From positions 62,001 through 126,000 of the forward strand of contig CAWDUP010000001.1 of the NCBI GenBank assembly GCA_963805505.1: a DNA stretch of 64,000 nucleotides, written 5' to 3'. This document shows positions 53,288-61,381 of the stretch, in pieces. The notes beneath the pieces are model-generated. The model did no database searches. It had not been told where the DNA came from and saw nothing but the letters and a program-made list of their open reading frames with translations. The position numbers and the translations under genes are program-made. Position 1 is the stretch's first letter. Each line of letters opens with the position of its first letter. The stretch is from JANPBY01 sp963805505. GTDB lineage: Bacteria; Actinomycetota; Actinomycetes; DATJPE01.

Positions 53288-54886
53288 GTGAGCACCGATG
53301 TCATCCCGAGCGCGGCTCCCGCGTCGCCGCCAGCGGAGTCCGAGGACTACAGCCGGGTTCGATTGATCACCGGCATCGTCGGGCGCACCTGGCTGTGGTT
53401 CCTGGCCGGCTGCCTGCTCGTCACCCTGGTGCCGATCCTCTTCGGGTGGCGGCCCTACGTGGTCGAGTCCGACTCGATGGCGCCACGGATCAAGGCCGGT
53501 GACGTCGTTCTCTCGGCCCCCATCCCCACCGCGGCCGCGTCGGATCTCGTTGGGCACGTGATCACCTTCGACGACCCCAACATCGCCGGCCGCGTTCTCA
53601 CCCACCGAGTGGTGTCGGTGACCGAGGACGGCAGACTGCGGACCAAGGGCGACGCCAATGGTCAGCAGGACAGCCAACCCGTCTCCATGTCCTCCGTGCG
53701 AGGGTTGGGCCGGCTCCTCGTCCGGTTTGTCGGGTTGCCGTTCATCTGGGTCCACGAAGGCGCCTGGCTGTGGCTTGGCCTCTTCCTGTCCTCTCTGTTC
53801 CTGGCCGGGTGGGCCGTGTCCCGCGATCGCGAGGAGGAGCTCCCCGAGTCTCCCGATCCAGACGATTGGGGAGGAGAGGACGGACCTGGCGTCGGTAGTC
53901 CGTCCGCGCCCTCTTCCGCCCTCGCAGGGGCAACGGGAGCGCCCGAGGCGACGTCAAGTACATCCTTCAGACTGGCTCCGCTGACGACGCAGCTCGGTCG
54001 ACGGCTCGCCACTCGAACGGGGATCGTCTTCGGTCTGAGCCTGCTGCTGATCCTCCCCTCGACTGCGGCGGCTTTCTCGGCAACGACCAAGAACGCCGGG
54101 AACAAATGGTCCGTCCCGGTCTACAGCTACACCGACGAGGCAAACAACCTCGGCCCGTACCTCTACTGGAAGCTCGACGAGACCGGAACCGCTACGGCTG
54201 CGGCTGACGATTCGGGGAACAACCACCCAGGTCGATACAACACCAACGGCAGCACCACCTACTTCACCCGCTTGGCCAACGGGGCGCTCGTGAACGAGAC
54301 GCCAGACCGCGCCGTACAGCTGAACAATGCCAATTCCTGCATCAACACTGCGTCGACGACGCTCATCACCTCACCGGCCCAGACCAGTGTCGTGATCTGG
54401 TTCAAGACGACGAACGGTTACTCGGGCGGGGGGAAGTTGGCCGGTTTCGAGAAGCCGCAAACGGGAGTGGCAGCGCCGTCCACGGGGACCTACGACCGGC
54501 ACCTCTACATGGACGGGACTGGCTACGTCTGGTTCGGCGTCTACAACTCCGGGTATGTCACGCTGCGATCGACGACGACCTTGAACGACGGCGCCTGGCA
54601 CATGGCCGTAGGAACCGTGGGACCCGCAGGAACCAGGCTGTACATCGACGGCAGCCAGGTCGCGAGCAACGCGGGCAACACCGCTGCCGAGAGCACCACC
54701 GGGGTCTGGCGGGCCGGCTGCGGCAACCTGGCCGGCTGGGGTGGGTCATGGAACGGCGGCAACTCACCCGGCACCGACTCGGGCAATCCTGCCAATCGGG
54801 TCTTCCTGGGTGGGCTGGACGAGTTCACGGTCTACACCTCGCAGCTGTCGGCCGCGGACGTCGGCTTCCTCTACTTCGTGCACTAG
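53288..54886 (+). CDS. SipW-type signal peptidase I fused to a secreted LamG-like domain
   Basis: This 532-residue protein joins two usually separate functions. The first ~185 residues are an ER/archaeal-type signal peptidase I: a membrane helix (TWLWFLAGCLLVTLVPILFG), catalytic Ser63 in VVESDSMAPRIKAGDVVL, His106 in RVLTHRVVSVTEDG (His in place of Lys), GDAN, and a second helix (WLWLGLFLSSLFLAGW). After an acidic/Pro linker, residues ~245-275 form another helix plus TAAAFSATTKNAGNKW, which resembles the SipW-type signal and cleavage region of the TasA-like neighbour. Residues ~287-532 look like a LamG/concanavalin jelly-roll (YWKLDETGTATAAADDSGNN, GLDEFTVYTSQLSAADV). GTG 53288 follows AAGGAGG by 12 bp. 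Internal cleavage is an inference. Confidence 0.8.
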   Translation: MSTDVIPSAAPASPPAESEDYSRVRLITGIVGRTWLWFLAGCLLVTLVPILFGWRPYVVESDSMAPRIKAGDVVLSAPIPTAAASDLVGHVITFDDPNIAGRVLTHRVVSVTEDGRLRTKGDANGQQDSQPVSMSSVRGLGRLLVRFVGLPFIWVHEGAWLWLGLFLSSLFLAGWAVSRDREEELPESPDPDDWGGEDGPGVGSPSAPSSALAGATGAPEATSSTSFRLAPLTTQLGRRLATRTGIVFGLSLLLILPSTAAAFSATTKNAGNKWSVPVYSYTDEANNLGPYLYWKLDETGTATAAADDSGNNHPGRYNTNGSTTYFTRLANGALVNETPDRAVQLNNANSCINTASTTLITSPAQTSVVIWFKTTNGYSGGGKLAGFEKPQTGVAAPSTGTYDRHLYMDGTGYVWFGVYNSGYVTLRSTTTLNDGAWHMAVGTVGPAGTRLYIDGSQVASNAGNTAAESTTGVWRAGCGNLAGWGGSWNGGNSPGTDSGNPANRVFLGGLDEFTVYTSQLSAADVGFLYFVH

Positions 54887-54898
54887 CGGACGCCGTCG

Positions 54899-54924
54899 GG
54901 AATCCCGGAGCGAGATCGAGCGTT
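54899..54924 (+). promoter_or_regulatory. Candidate SigR/SigH-type promoter of rpmE
   Basis: GGAAT at 54899-54903 and GTT at 54922-54924 are separated by exactly 18 bp, the consensus of the actinobacterial thiol-oxidative-stress sigma factor SigR/SigH. rpmE is a known SigR target in Streptomyces coelicolor. The site is about 100 bp before the rpmE start codon. Confidence 0.5.
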
Positions 54925-54954
54925 TTGGGAACAAGTGGCCACGCCTGGCACACT
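54925..54954 (+). promoter_or_regulatory. Possible housekeeping promoter of rpmE
   Basis: TTGGGA at 54925-54930 and CACACT at 54949-54954 are spaced by 18 bp. Both deviate from consensus (the -10 has C in the first position), so this is only a candidate that would partly overlap the SigR-type element. Confidence 0.3.
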
Positions 54955-54973
54955 GTGGGAGCGGTCCGGTTCA

Positions 54974-54992
54974 CGTGCGCATGTTGCGCACG
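54974..54992 (+). other. Hairpin in the rpmE leader
   Basis: CGTGCGCA (54974-54981) and TGCGCACG (54985-54992) form a perfect 8-bp stem with a TGT loop. It lies 29 bp before the rpmE start codon, inside the transcript from either candidate promoter, and could take part in ribosomal-protein autoregulation. Confidence 0.45.
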
Positions 54993-55021
54993 ACCCGGCG
55001 GCTATGACCCGAGGAGCACTA

Positions 55022-55264
55022 GTGAAGCCCGATATCCATCCGACCTACGTCGAGACCCAGGTGACCTGCACCTGCGGATCCACGTTCACCACCCGCAGCA
55101 CTGCGGCCAACGGCGTGATCCACGCCGATGTTTGCTCGGCCTGCCACCCGTTCTACACGGGCAAGCAGAAGATCCTCGACACCGGAGGCCGCGTGGCTCG
55201 GTTCGAGAAGCGCTTCGGCACCAAGCCTGAGGCCAAGGCAGACGCTGCCGCCGACGCCAAATAG
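55022..55264 (+). CDS. rpmE: 50S ribosomal protein L31
   Basis: This 80-residue ribosomal protein has the L31 core KPDIHPTYVETQVTCTCGST and VCSACHPFYTGKQKILDTGG. Four cysteines in CTC and CSAC make it the zinc-binding C+ form, which can be replaced by a zinc-free paralogue under zinc shortage. GTG 55022 has GAGGAG upstream; the earlier in-frame start would add leader sequence. It is separated from prfA by a strong hairpin. Confidence 0.93.
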   Translation: MKPDIHPTYVETQVTCTCGSTFTTRSTAANGVIHADVCSACHPFYTGKQKILDTGGRVARFEKRFGTKPEAKADAAADAK

Positions 55265-55272
55265 CTTCGCAG

Positions 55273-55304
55273 ACGGCGCCGTACCCTCCGGGGTACGGCG
55301 CCGT
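55273..55304 (+). terminator. 14-bp perfect hairpin after rpmE
   Basis: ACGGCGCCGTACCC (55273-55286) pairs perfectly with GGGTACGGCGCCGT (55291-55304) around TCCG, 8 bp after the rpmE stop. There is no T run, as is common for actinobacterial terminators. It ends 27 bp before the prfA ATG, so some readthrough may still be needed to supply prfA. Confidence 0.75.
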
Positions 55305-55331
55305 TCGCGTGCCGACCCCGTGGAGGACCGG

Positions 55332-56399
55332 ATGTTCGAGCACGTCGAGGACCTGGTCGAGGAGTACGCCGAGCTCGAGTCTCGCCTCGCAGATCCGGCT
55401 GTTCACGCGGACCAAGGTGCTGCTCGACGCCTCGGGCGTCGCTATGCGCAGCTCGGCCCGGTCGTCAGCACCTATCGACGCTGGAAATCGGCCGGGGACG
55501 ATCTGGGGGCCGCTCGAGAACTTGCGGCAGAGGACGCCAGCTTCGTCGCGGAAGTGGCAGCGCTGGAATCGCAGCAGGAGGCGCTTGCAGAAGAGTTGAG
55601 CGCGTTGCTGGTTCCTCGCGATCCCGACGACGACCGTGACGTCATCTTGGAGGTCAAGGCGGGTGAGGGCGGTGACGAGTCCGCTCTGTTCGCGGGTGAT
55701 CTGCTCCGCATGTACCTGCGGTACGCCGAGCGTCGAGGCTGGAGCACCGAGGTGCTGGACAGCCAGGAATCCGATCTCGGCGGCCTCAAGGGGGCGGCCG
55801 TGGCGGTCAAGGCGAAGGGCGTGCCCGGGGCCGGCGAAGCGCCATGGGCAAGGCTGAAGTTCGAAGGGGGAGTTCATCGCGTGCAGCGGGTGCCGGTCAC
55901 CGAGTCGCAAGGACGGATCCACACCTCCGCAGCCGGTGTCCTGGTCCTGCCGGAGGCCGAGGAGGTCGAGGTAGAGATAGACCCGAACGATCTCCGCATT
56001 GACGTGTTCCGCTCCTCCGGTCCTGGCGGTCAGAGCGTCAACACCACCGACTCGGCGGTGCGGATCACGCATCTACCCACCGGCATCGTGGTGTCCTGCC
56101 AGAACGAGAAGTCTCAGCTGCAGAACCGCGAGCAGGCGATGCGCATCCTTCGAGCGAGGTTGCTCGCCGCCGCCCAGGACGCAGCGGACGCTGCGGCGTC
56201 GGACGCTCGGCGGTCGCAGGTCCGCACGGTGGACCGATCGGAGCGGATCCGCACCTACAACTTCGCCGAAAACCGGATCAGCGATCACCGGGTCGGATTC
56301 AAGGCCTACAACCTCGACCAGGTGCTCGATGGCGACCTCGATGCTGTGGTGCAGGCCTGTCTCGACGCAGACCTCGCGGCCAGGCTCAGCGGTTCATGA
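55332..56399 (+). CDS. prfA: Peptide chain release factor 1
   Basis: This 355-residue factor releases peptides at UAA and UAG. It has the PCRF domain (DDRDVILEVKAGEGGDESAL), the codon-recognition region (VHRVQRVPVTESQGRIHTS) and the catalytic GGQ motif in SSGPGGQSVNTTDSAVRI. ATG 55332 follows GGAGG by 5 bp and starts FEHVEDLVEEYAELESRLAD. The stop overlaps prmC by 4 bp, coupling the factor to the enzyme that methylates its GGQ Gln. Confidence 0.94.
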   Translation: MFEHVEDLVEEYAELESRLADPAVHADQGAARRLGRRYAQLGPVVSTYRRWKSAGDDLGAARELAAEDASFVAEVAALESQQEALAEELSALLVPRDPDDDRDVILEVKAGEGGDESALFAGDLLRMYLRYAERRGWSTEVLDSQESDLGGLKGAAVAVKAKGVPGAGEAPWARLKFEGGVHRVQRVPVTESQGRIHTSAAGVLVLPEAEEVEVEIDPNDLRIDVFRSSGPGGQSVNTTDSAVRITHLPTGIVVSCQNEKSQLQNREQAMRILRARLLAAAQDAADAAASDARRSQVRTVDRSERIRTYNFAENRISDHRVGFKAYNLDQVLDGDLDAVVQACLDADLAARLSGS

Positions 56400-57319
56400 C
56401 ACGCCCGGCGGCGGGATTCGAGGCGTCGTCGGAGGACGTCGATCTGCGGCTCTTGATGCGCGCGTCGGCGAAACGGCTCACGGGGGCGGGGGTGGAGAGC
56501 GGCATGCATGACGCCGGCCTGTTGGTGGCCCACGTGCTCTCGGTCGAGCCGCGCGAGATCGTCCTCCACGACACGGTCACTCGCGAGCAGGCCACGCAGA
56601 TCGAGCGTCTCGTCGCTCAGCGGTGCGCGCGCGTGCCCTTGCAGCACCTCACCGGCCGCGCGTTCTTTCGGCGCCTCTCACTGCTTGTCGGCCCGGGCGT
56701 CTTTGTCCCCCGCCCCGAGACCGAGCTGGTCGTCGAGGCCGTCCTGGCCGAGGTCCAGCGCCTGCGGGACTCAGCTTCCACGGCCCCCTTGGTCGTCGAC
56801 CTCTGCACCGGATCGGGGGCCATCGCTGCATCCGTGGCAACGGAGGCGCCACAGGCCCGGGTCGCGGCCGTGGAGCTTTCGCCCGAGGCGTACGCCTGGG
56901 CCGAGCGCAACCTGCGCGGCCTTGACGTCGACCTGCGGCACGGCGACGCAGCGCAGGCCTTCGAGGACCTGGACGGCACGGTGGATGTCGTCGTCTCCAA
57001 CCCCCCGTATATCCCGCACGGATCGCAGATCAGGGATCCGGAGGTGGCCAAGCACGACCCCCCGTTGGCGCTCTGGGGAGGCGGCACCGACGGTCTCGAT
57101 GTCATGCGTGGCGTTGTCGTTCGGGCCAGGGGGCTGCTGCGTCCTGGTGGCCTGCTCGTCGTCGAGCACTCGGACCTGCAAGGCGCCTCCGTCGTCGCGC
57201 TGCTCCAGCGGGCTGGTTTCCTCGACGTGGCCGACCATAGGGATCTGGCGGGGCGTGACCGCTTCACGACAGCGCGCCGAACGGCCGAGCCCGTACGTGC
57301 GGAAGAATCACCACGGTGA
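56396..57319 (+). CDS. prmC: Release factor glutamine methyltransferase
   Basis: This 307-residue enzyme methylates the Gln of the GGQ motif in release factors. It has the N-terminal PrmC domain (RALEVEP-like VLSVEPREIVLHDTVTR, LQHLTGRAFFRRLSLLVGPG), VFVPRPETELVVEAVL, SAM motif I VVDLCTGSGAIAASVATEA and the diagnostic NPPYIPHGSQIRDPEV. It overlaps prfA by 4 bp and the sua5 gene by 4 bp. Confidence 0.92.
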   Translation: MTRPAAGFEASSEDVDLRLLMRASAKRLTGAGVESGMHDAGLLVAHVLSVEPREIVLHDTVTREQATQIERLVAQRCARVPLQHLTGRAFFRRLSLLVGPGVFVPRPETELVVEAVLAEVQRLRDSASTAPLVVDLCTGSGAIAASVATEAPQARVAAVELSPEAYAWAERNLRGLDVDLRHGDAAQAFEDLDGTVDVVVSNPPYIPHGSQIRDPEVAKHDPPLALWGGGTDGLDVMRGVVVRARGLLRPGGLLVVEHSDLQGASVVALLQRAGFLDVADHRDLAGRDRFTTARRTAEPVRAEESPR

Positions 57320-57963
57320 GCCGCTTCTACGACTGCGCGGACCCGCTCGAGCGAGAACGGGGACTGGCCATGGCCGCGCAGGCAGCGCGGCGCGGCGAGT
57401 TGATCGTGATTCCGACCGACACCGTTTACGGACTGGGTTGCGACGCCTTCTCCTCCGATGCCGTCCGACGGCTCCTCGAGCTCAAGGGCCGCGGCCGGGA
57501 CATGCCCGTTCCGGTCCTGGTCGGCTCCCCGCGCACCCTCGACGGTCTCGCCGCCTCGCTCACGCAAGGGATCAGAGACCTGGTCGAGGCTTTCTGGCCA
57601 GGACCGCTCACGGTGGTGGTGCGCCACGCCCCCAGCTTGACCTGGGACCTTGGTGACACCCGGGGCACGGTGGCCGTACGGATGCCACTGCACCCGGTCG
57701 CCATCGAGCTGCTGCGGGCGGTGGGCCCGATGGGTGTGTCCTCGGCGAACCTGTCGGGCCAGGCGCCCACGACGACGCTGGATGATGCGGTCGACCAGCT
57801 CGGAGACGGCGTCAGCGTCTACCTCGACGGCGGTGCGTGCCGCCAACCGGTGCCCTCCTCCATCGTGGATGTTTCCGGGCCGACACCCGTGCTGCTGCGC
57901 GCCGGGGCTCTCGACATCGACACGCTTCGGACCGTCGTGCCTGATCTGCTCGAGCCGGCGTGA
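57316..57963 (+). CDS. L-threonylcarbamoyladenylate synthase (YrdC/Sua5 type)
   Basis: This 215-residue protein makes threonylcarbamoyl-AMP for the t6A modification of tRNAs reading ANN codons. It has the YrdC-fold marks GELIVIPTDTVYGLGCDAFS, KGRGRDMPVPVLVGSP, VVVRHAPSLTWDLGDTRGTV and VSSANLSGQ. There is no C-terminal Sua5 domain, so it is the short form. GTG 57316 overlaps prmC, and its end overlaps the phosphatase gene by 4 bp. Confidence 0.92.
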   Translation: MSRFYDCADPLERERGLAMAAQAARRGELIVIPTDTVYGLGCDAFSSDAVRRLLELKGRGRDMPVPVLVGSPRTLDGLAASLTQGIRDLVEAFWPGPLTVVVRHAPSLTWDLGDTRGTVAVRMPLHPVAIELLRAVGPMGVSSANLSGQAPTTTLDDAVDQLGDGVSVYLDGGACRQPVPSSIVDVSGPTPVLLRAGALDIDTLRTVVPDLLEPA

Positions 57964-58529
57964 GCATCGCCGGCCCATTTCTCGTGCTGCACGTCTGCAC
58001 GGGAAACATCTGCCGCTCGCCGATGGCCGAGTTGATCATGCGCGCCGAGCTGGACCGGATCTACGGAACTGCCGGTCAAGGCGTGGAGCTGGACGGTGGC
58101 GGCACCTATCACGGTCACGCCGGTATGCCGATCAATCCACCGGCGGGCCGCGTGCTGGCGGAGATCGATGTCGATGCCGCCGGCTTCCGGGCTCAGGCGT
58201 TGACGGGCGCAGCCGTTTCGGCAGCCGATCTGGTCCTGTGCGCGACCCGGTCTCACGTGCGAGCCGTCCTCGATCTGCGACCCGATGCACTGGGTCGAAC
58301 CTTCACCCTGCTGCAGGTTGCCGAGATCGCGTCGAGTGTCGACGCCGAAGGCAGGCTTCGCAATGACGACCCGGAGCAGCGGCTGAGGTGCCTGCGCGAG
58401 CTCGCCGCTCGCCAACCGCTGCCAGACTCTCGACGCTTCGACATCGAGGACCCCTACGGTCAGCCCGACGACGACTACCGGGCAGTCAGGGACCAGATTG
58501 ATACCGCAGTCCGCGCGATTGTGGGCTGA
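57960..58529 (+). CDS. Low-molecular-weight protein-tyrosine-phosphatase family protein
   Basis: This 189-residue protein carries the C(X)5R active-site loop VLHVCTGNICRSPMAELIM near the N-terminus and the general-acid Asp motif DIEDPYGQPDDDYRAV near the C-terminus. It is longer than typical LMW phosphatases, with an extended middle. Substrate unknown; a role in envelope-glycan control near the wecA-like gene is only a guess. Its start overlaps the sua5 gene by 4 bp. Confidence 0.86.
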   Translation: MSIAGPFLVLHVCTGNICRSPMAELIMRAELDRIYGTAGQGVELDGGGTYHGHAGMPINPPAGRVLAEIDVDAAGFRAQALTGAAVSAADLVLCATRSHVRAVLDLRPDALGRTFTLLQVAEIASSVDAEGRLRNDDPEQRLRCLRELAARQPLPDSRRFDIEDPYGQPDDDYRAVRDQIDTAVRAIVG

Positions 58530-58550
58530 CTGCGAGGTTGGGTTATCGCT

Positions 58551-58574
58551 CGGCTAGCTAGGATCGGCTAGCCG
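58551..58574. promoter_or_regulatory. Inverted repeat over a -10 box upstream of glyA
   Basis: CGGCTAGC (58551-58558) and GCTAGCCG (58567-58574) form an 8-bp inverted repeat flanking TAGGAT (58559-58564), a good -10. A -35-like TTGGGT lies at 58538-58543, with a short 15-bp spacer. A regulator bound to the repeat would cover the -10. Confidence 0.5.
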
Positions 58575-58638
58575 GTCCTCGATCTGTCGAAGGGGATCGG
58601 GGCCACGTTGCCGCGAGACCAGCACTGAGGAGCCAGCC

Positions 58639-59907
58639 ATGAGTGACGTCCCGTACTGGGGTCCGGACTTCGGTGCCCTGCAAGAGCAGGACCCTGAGAT
58701 CGCCGGGATCATCCTCGATGAGCTCGACCGGCTGCGCGGCGGCCTCCAGCTCATTGCGAGTGAGAACTTCACGTCACCGGCGGTTCTGGCCGCGCTCGGT
58801 TCAACCCTGTCCAACAAGTATGCGGAGGGCTACCCCGACAAGCGCTACTACGGCGGGTGTGGTGTGGTGGACGAGGCAGAGCAGCTCGGCATTGCCCGCG
58901 CCAAGGAGCTGTTTGGCGCCGAGCACGCCAATTTGCAGCCGCACTCAGGGGCCAGCGCCAACTTGGCGACGTATGCGGCCTTCCTGGCTCCCGGGGACAC
59001 GGTCCTCGCCATGGATCTCAAGCAAGGTGGTCACCTGACCCACGGCTCCAAGGTCAACTTCTCCGGTCGTTGGTTCAACCCCGTCTCGTACGGCGTCAAT
59101 CCCGACGACGAGCTCATCGACTACGACCAGGTTCGTGACATGGCGCGCGAGCACCAACCAAAGATGATCATCTGCGGAGCCACCGCCTACCCGCGGCTCA
59201 TCGACTTCGCGGCGTTCCGGGACATTGCTGATGAGGTCGGGGCGATCCTCATGGTCGACGCCGCTCACTTCATCGGGCTGGTCGCCGGTGGCGCGATCCC
59301 GAGTCCGGTGCCCTATGCCGATGTCGTGGCTTTCACGACCCACAAGGTCCTTCGCGGCCCCCGTGGCGGGATGATCGTGTGCCGCGAGGAGCACGCGGCA
59401 AAGATCGACAAGGCTGTCTTCCCATTCCTGCAAGGCGGACCCCTCATGCACGCCGTGGCCGCCAAGGCCGTCGTGCTCAAGGAGTGCGGCACGCCCGCCT
59501 ACCAGGCGTACGCCCGCGATGTCGTAGCCAACGCACAGGCGCTCGCGGCGGCGCTGGACAAGGAGGGCATGCGTCCGGTCTCTGGAGGGACCGACACCCA
59601 CCTCGCGCTCATCGACCTGCGCGGGGTCGGCGTGACCGGTACGGATGCGGAGCAGCGTTGTGACGCCGCGCGGATCACGCTCAACAAGAATGCGATTCCT
59701 TACGACCCCCAGCCACCCATGGTCGCGAGCGGTATCCGAGTCGGCACAGCGGCGATGTCCACGCAGGGGATGGGCCCCGACCAGATGCCCGAAGTTGCGT
59801 CGCTGATCGCGCGCGCGGTCACCGATGCGGACGGCTCGGCGTCCGCCGAGGTCGCGGAGGCGGTCTCCGCGCTGACCGCCAAGTTCCCCGCCTATCCAGC
59901 CGCCTGA
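58639..59907 (+). CDS. glyA: Serine hydroxymethyltransferase
   Basis: This 422-residue PLP enzyme interconverts serine and glycine with tetrahydrofolate, supplying one-carbon units. Signatures include LQLIASENFTSPAVLAALGS, NKYAEGYPDKRYYGGCGVVD, HANLQPHSGASANLATYAAF and the PLP-lysine region DVVAFTTHKVLRGPRGGMIV. ATG 58639 follows GAGGAG by about 5 bp. It has its own promoter-like region and probably leads into the wecA-like gene, 12 bp later. Confidence 0.95.
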   Translation: MSDVPYWGPDFGALQEQDPEIAGIILDELDRLRGGLQLIASENFTSPAVLAALGSTLSNKYAEGYPDKRYYGGCGVVDEAEQLGIARAKELFGAEHANLQPHSGASANLATYAAFLAPGDTVLAMDLKQGGHLTHGSKVNFSGRWFNPVSYGVNPDDELIDYDQVRDMAREHQPKMIICGATAYPRLIDFAAFRDIADEVGAILMVDAAHFIGLVAGGAIPSPVPYADVVAFTTHKVLRGPRGGMIVCREEHAAKIDKAVFPFLQGGPLMHAVAAKAVVLKECGTPAYQAYARDVVANAQALAAALDKEGMRPVSGGTDTHLALIDLRGVGVTGTDAEQRCDAARITLNKNAIPYDPQPPMVASGIRVGTAAMSTQGMGPDQMPEVASLIARAVTDADGSASAEVAEAVSALTAKFPAYPAA

Positions 59908-59919
59908 GCCGGCGCGCTC

Positions 59920-61032
59920 GTGCGCGAATACCTGCTGGCGCTGTTCGTGGCTGCGGCGGTGACCTACCTGACCACGGGCGTCGTCAGGGCGGCCGCCATC
60001 CGCGGCGGCTTCATGGCGGAGGTCAGAGATCGTGACGTCCACGACGTACCGATTCCACGCTTGGGTGGTGCGGCGATGCTGCTCGGCTTCCTGGCAGCCC
60101 TGCTGGTCAGTGCTCAGATGCCACTGCTGTCCTCGGTGTTCGGGGGGTCGACGAGCACCTGGGCCGGCCTGCTGACTGGCGCCTTGGTGATCTGCGCGCT
60201 GGGGGCTATCGACGACCGTTGGGGCCTGGACGCGATCACCAAGCTCGCCGGTCAGTCGCTCGCGGCGGGTCTGATGGCTCTGCAGGGTGTTCAGCTGCTG
60301 TTCCTGCCCTGGCCAGGGCAGACGGTGAGCCTTGGGCCAGCCGAGGGAACGCTCCTGACCGTGCTCGTCGTCGTCGTCACGGTCAACGCCGTCAACATGG
60401 TGGACGGCCTCGACGGCCTGGCGGCGGGCATCGTCGGGATCGCCTCAGCTGCCTTCTTCTCCTTCGCCTACCTCTTGTCAGTTCAGAACGACCTGGATCG
60501 GGCGACACCAGCGGCCCTGGTAACCGCCGTGCTGGCTGGGATGTGTCTGGGATTCCTGCCGCACAACTTCAATCCGGCGAGAATCTTCATGGGCGACAGC
60601 GGCTCGATGCTGATCGGGTTGCTGCTGGCGGCTGGGCTGATCCTGTTGACCGGGAATGTGGACCCTGAGCGAGTGACCGGGTTGGGGGCGGTCACTGCCT
60701 TGCTGCCCGTCCTCGTGCCGCTGGCGGTGCTCGCGGTGCCCTTCCTGGACCTGGGATTGGCGGTCGTACGTCGCACGCGCGCCCGCCGGTCCCCGTTCGC
60801 GCCCGACAAGCAGCATCTCCATCACCGGCTGTTGGAGATGGGGCATTCCCAGCGTCGGGCCGTCCTCGTGATGTACGCGGGGACCGCTCTGCTCGCTTTC
60901 GGCTCTGTCGCGCTCGCGCTGGTCCCGGCCGGGTGGGCCGTGGCCTTCCTGGTTGTCGGTGGGGGTGGACTCGTCCTCTTTGTCCGCTGGCCGAGGGTGG
61001 TGTCGGCGAGGGCGGCGCGGGCGACCAACTGA
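59920..61032 (+). CDS. wecA: MraY/WecA-family glycosyl-1-phosphate transferase (decaprenyl-phosphate GlcNAc-1-P transferase-like)
   Basis: This 370-residue polytopic membrane enzyme transfers a sugar-1-phosphate to polyprenyl phosphate, the first step of arabinogalactan-linker or teichoic-acid-type polymer synthesis. It has about ten hydrophobic helices and the family acidic motifs ALGAIDDRWGLDAITKL, VNAVNMVDGLDGLAAGIVG, NFNPARIFMGDSGSMLIGLL and KQHLHHRLLEMGHSQRRAVL. GTG 59920. It commonly lies just before the atp operon in actinobacteria. Confidence 0.88.
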   Translation: MREYLLALFVAAAVTYLTTGVVRAAAIRGGFMAEVRDRDVHDVPIPRLGGAAMLLGFLAALLVSAQMPLLSSVFGGSTSTWAGLLTGALVICALGAIDDRWGLDAITKLAGQSLAAGLMALQGVQLLFLPWPGQTVSLGPAEGTLLTVLVVVVTVNAVNMVDGLDGLAAGIVGIASAAFFSFAYLLSVQNDLDRATPAALVTAVLAGMCLGFLPHNFNPARIFMGDSGSMLIGLLLAAGLILLTGNVDPERVTGLGAVTALLPVLVPLAVLAVPFLDLGLAVVRRTRARRSPFAPDKQHLHHRLLEMGHSQRRAVLVMYAGTALLAFGSVALALVPAGWAVAFLVVGGGGLVLFVRWPRVVSARAARATN

Positions 61033-61151
61033 GGGCCTGAGCGGGCGGTTCGCTCCCCGGTCGTCTCTGAGTCAGATCTGGTGCTGTGGTAGCGTTCCCG
61101 CCGCAAGATGCTGGTCGGTGAACACACCTCAATCCACCTCTAGGACTCCGC

Positions 61152-61355
61152 GTGGGGACGCCATCCAACCCCTTCGTGCTGGCGGGGATCGGTGCGCTCA
61201 ACGCGACTTGCTGGCTTGTGGGGATCGCGCTCGGGTGGCTGATCGACAGCCACTTGCACACGGTCCCTCTCTTCATATTGTTGGGTCTGGTGGCCGGTGC
61301 AGCCCTCGGCGTCGCGGCCACCCACAAGGAAGTGCGCAGGTATCTGGGCGAGTGA
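61152..61355 (+). CDS. AtpZ/AtpI family protein
   Basis: This 67-residue protein has two transmembrane helices (GIGALNATCWLVGIALGWLI and VPLFILLGLVAGAALGVAAT) and the charged end THKEVRRYLGE, matching the AtpZ/AtpI family that helps assemble F0 or bring in Mg2+. GTG 61152 has no strong ribosome-binding site. It is the first gene of the atp cluster, 119 bp after the wecA-like gene. Confidence 0.8.
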   Translation: MGTPSNPFVLAGIGALNATCWLVGIALGWLIDSHLHTVPLFILLGLVAGAALGVAATHKEVRRYLGE

Positions 61356-61381
61356 GTCACGATGACCAGGGTGAGCCGCGC

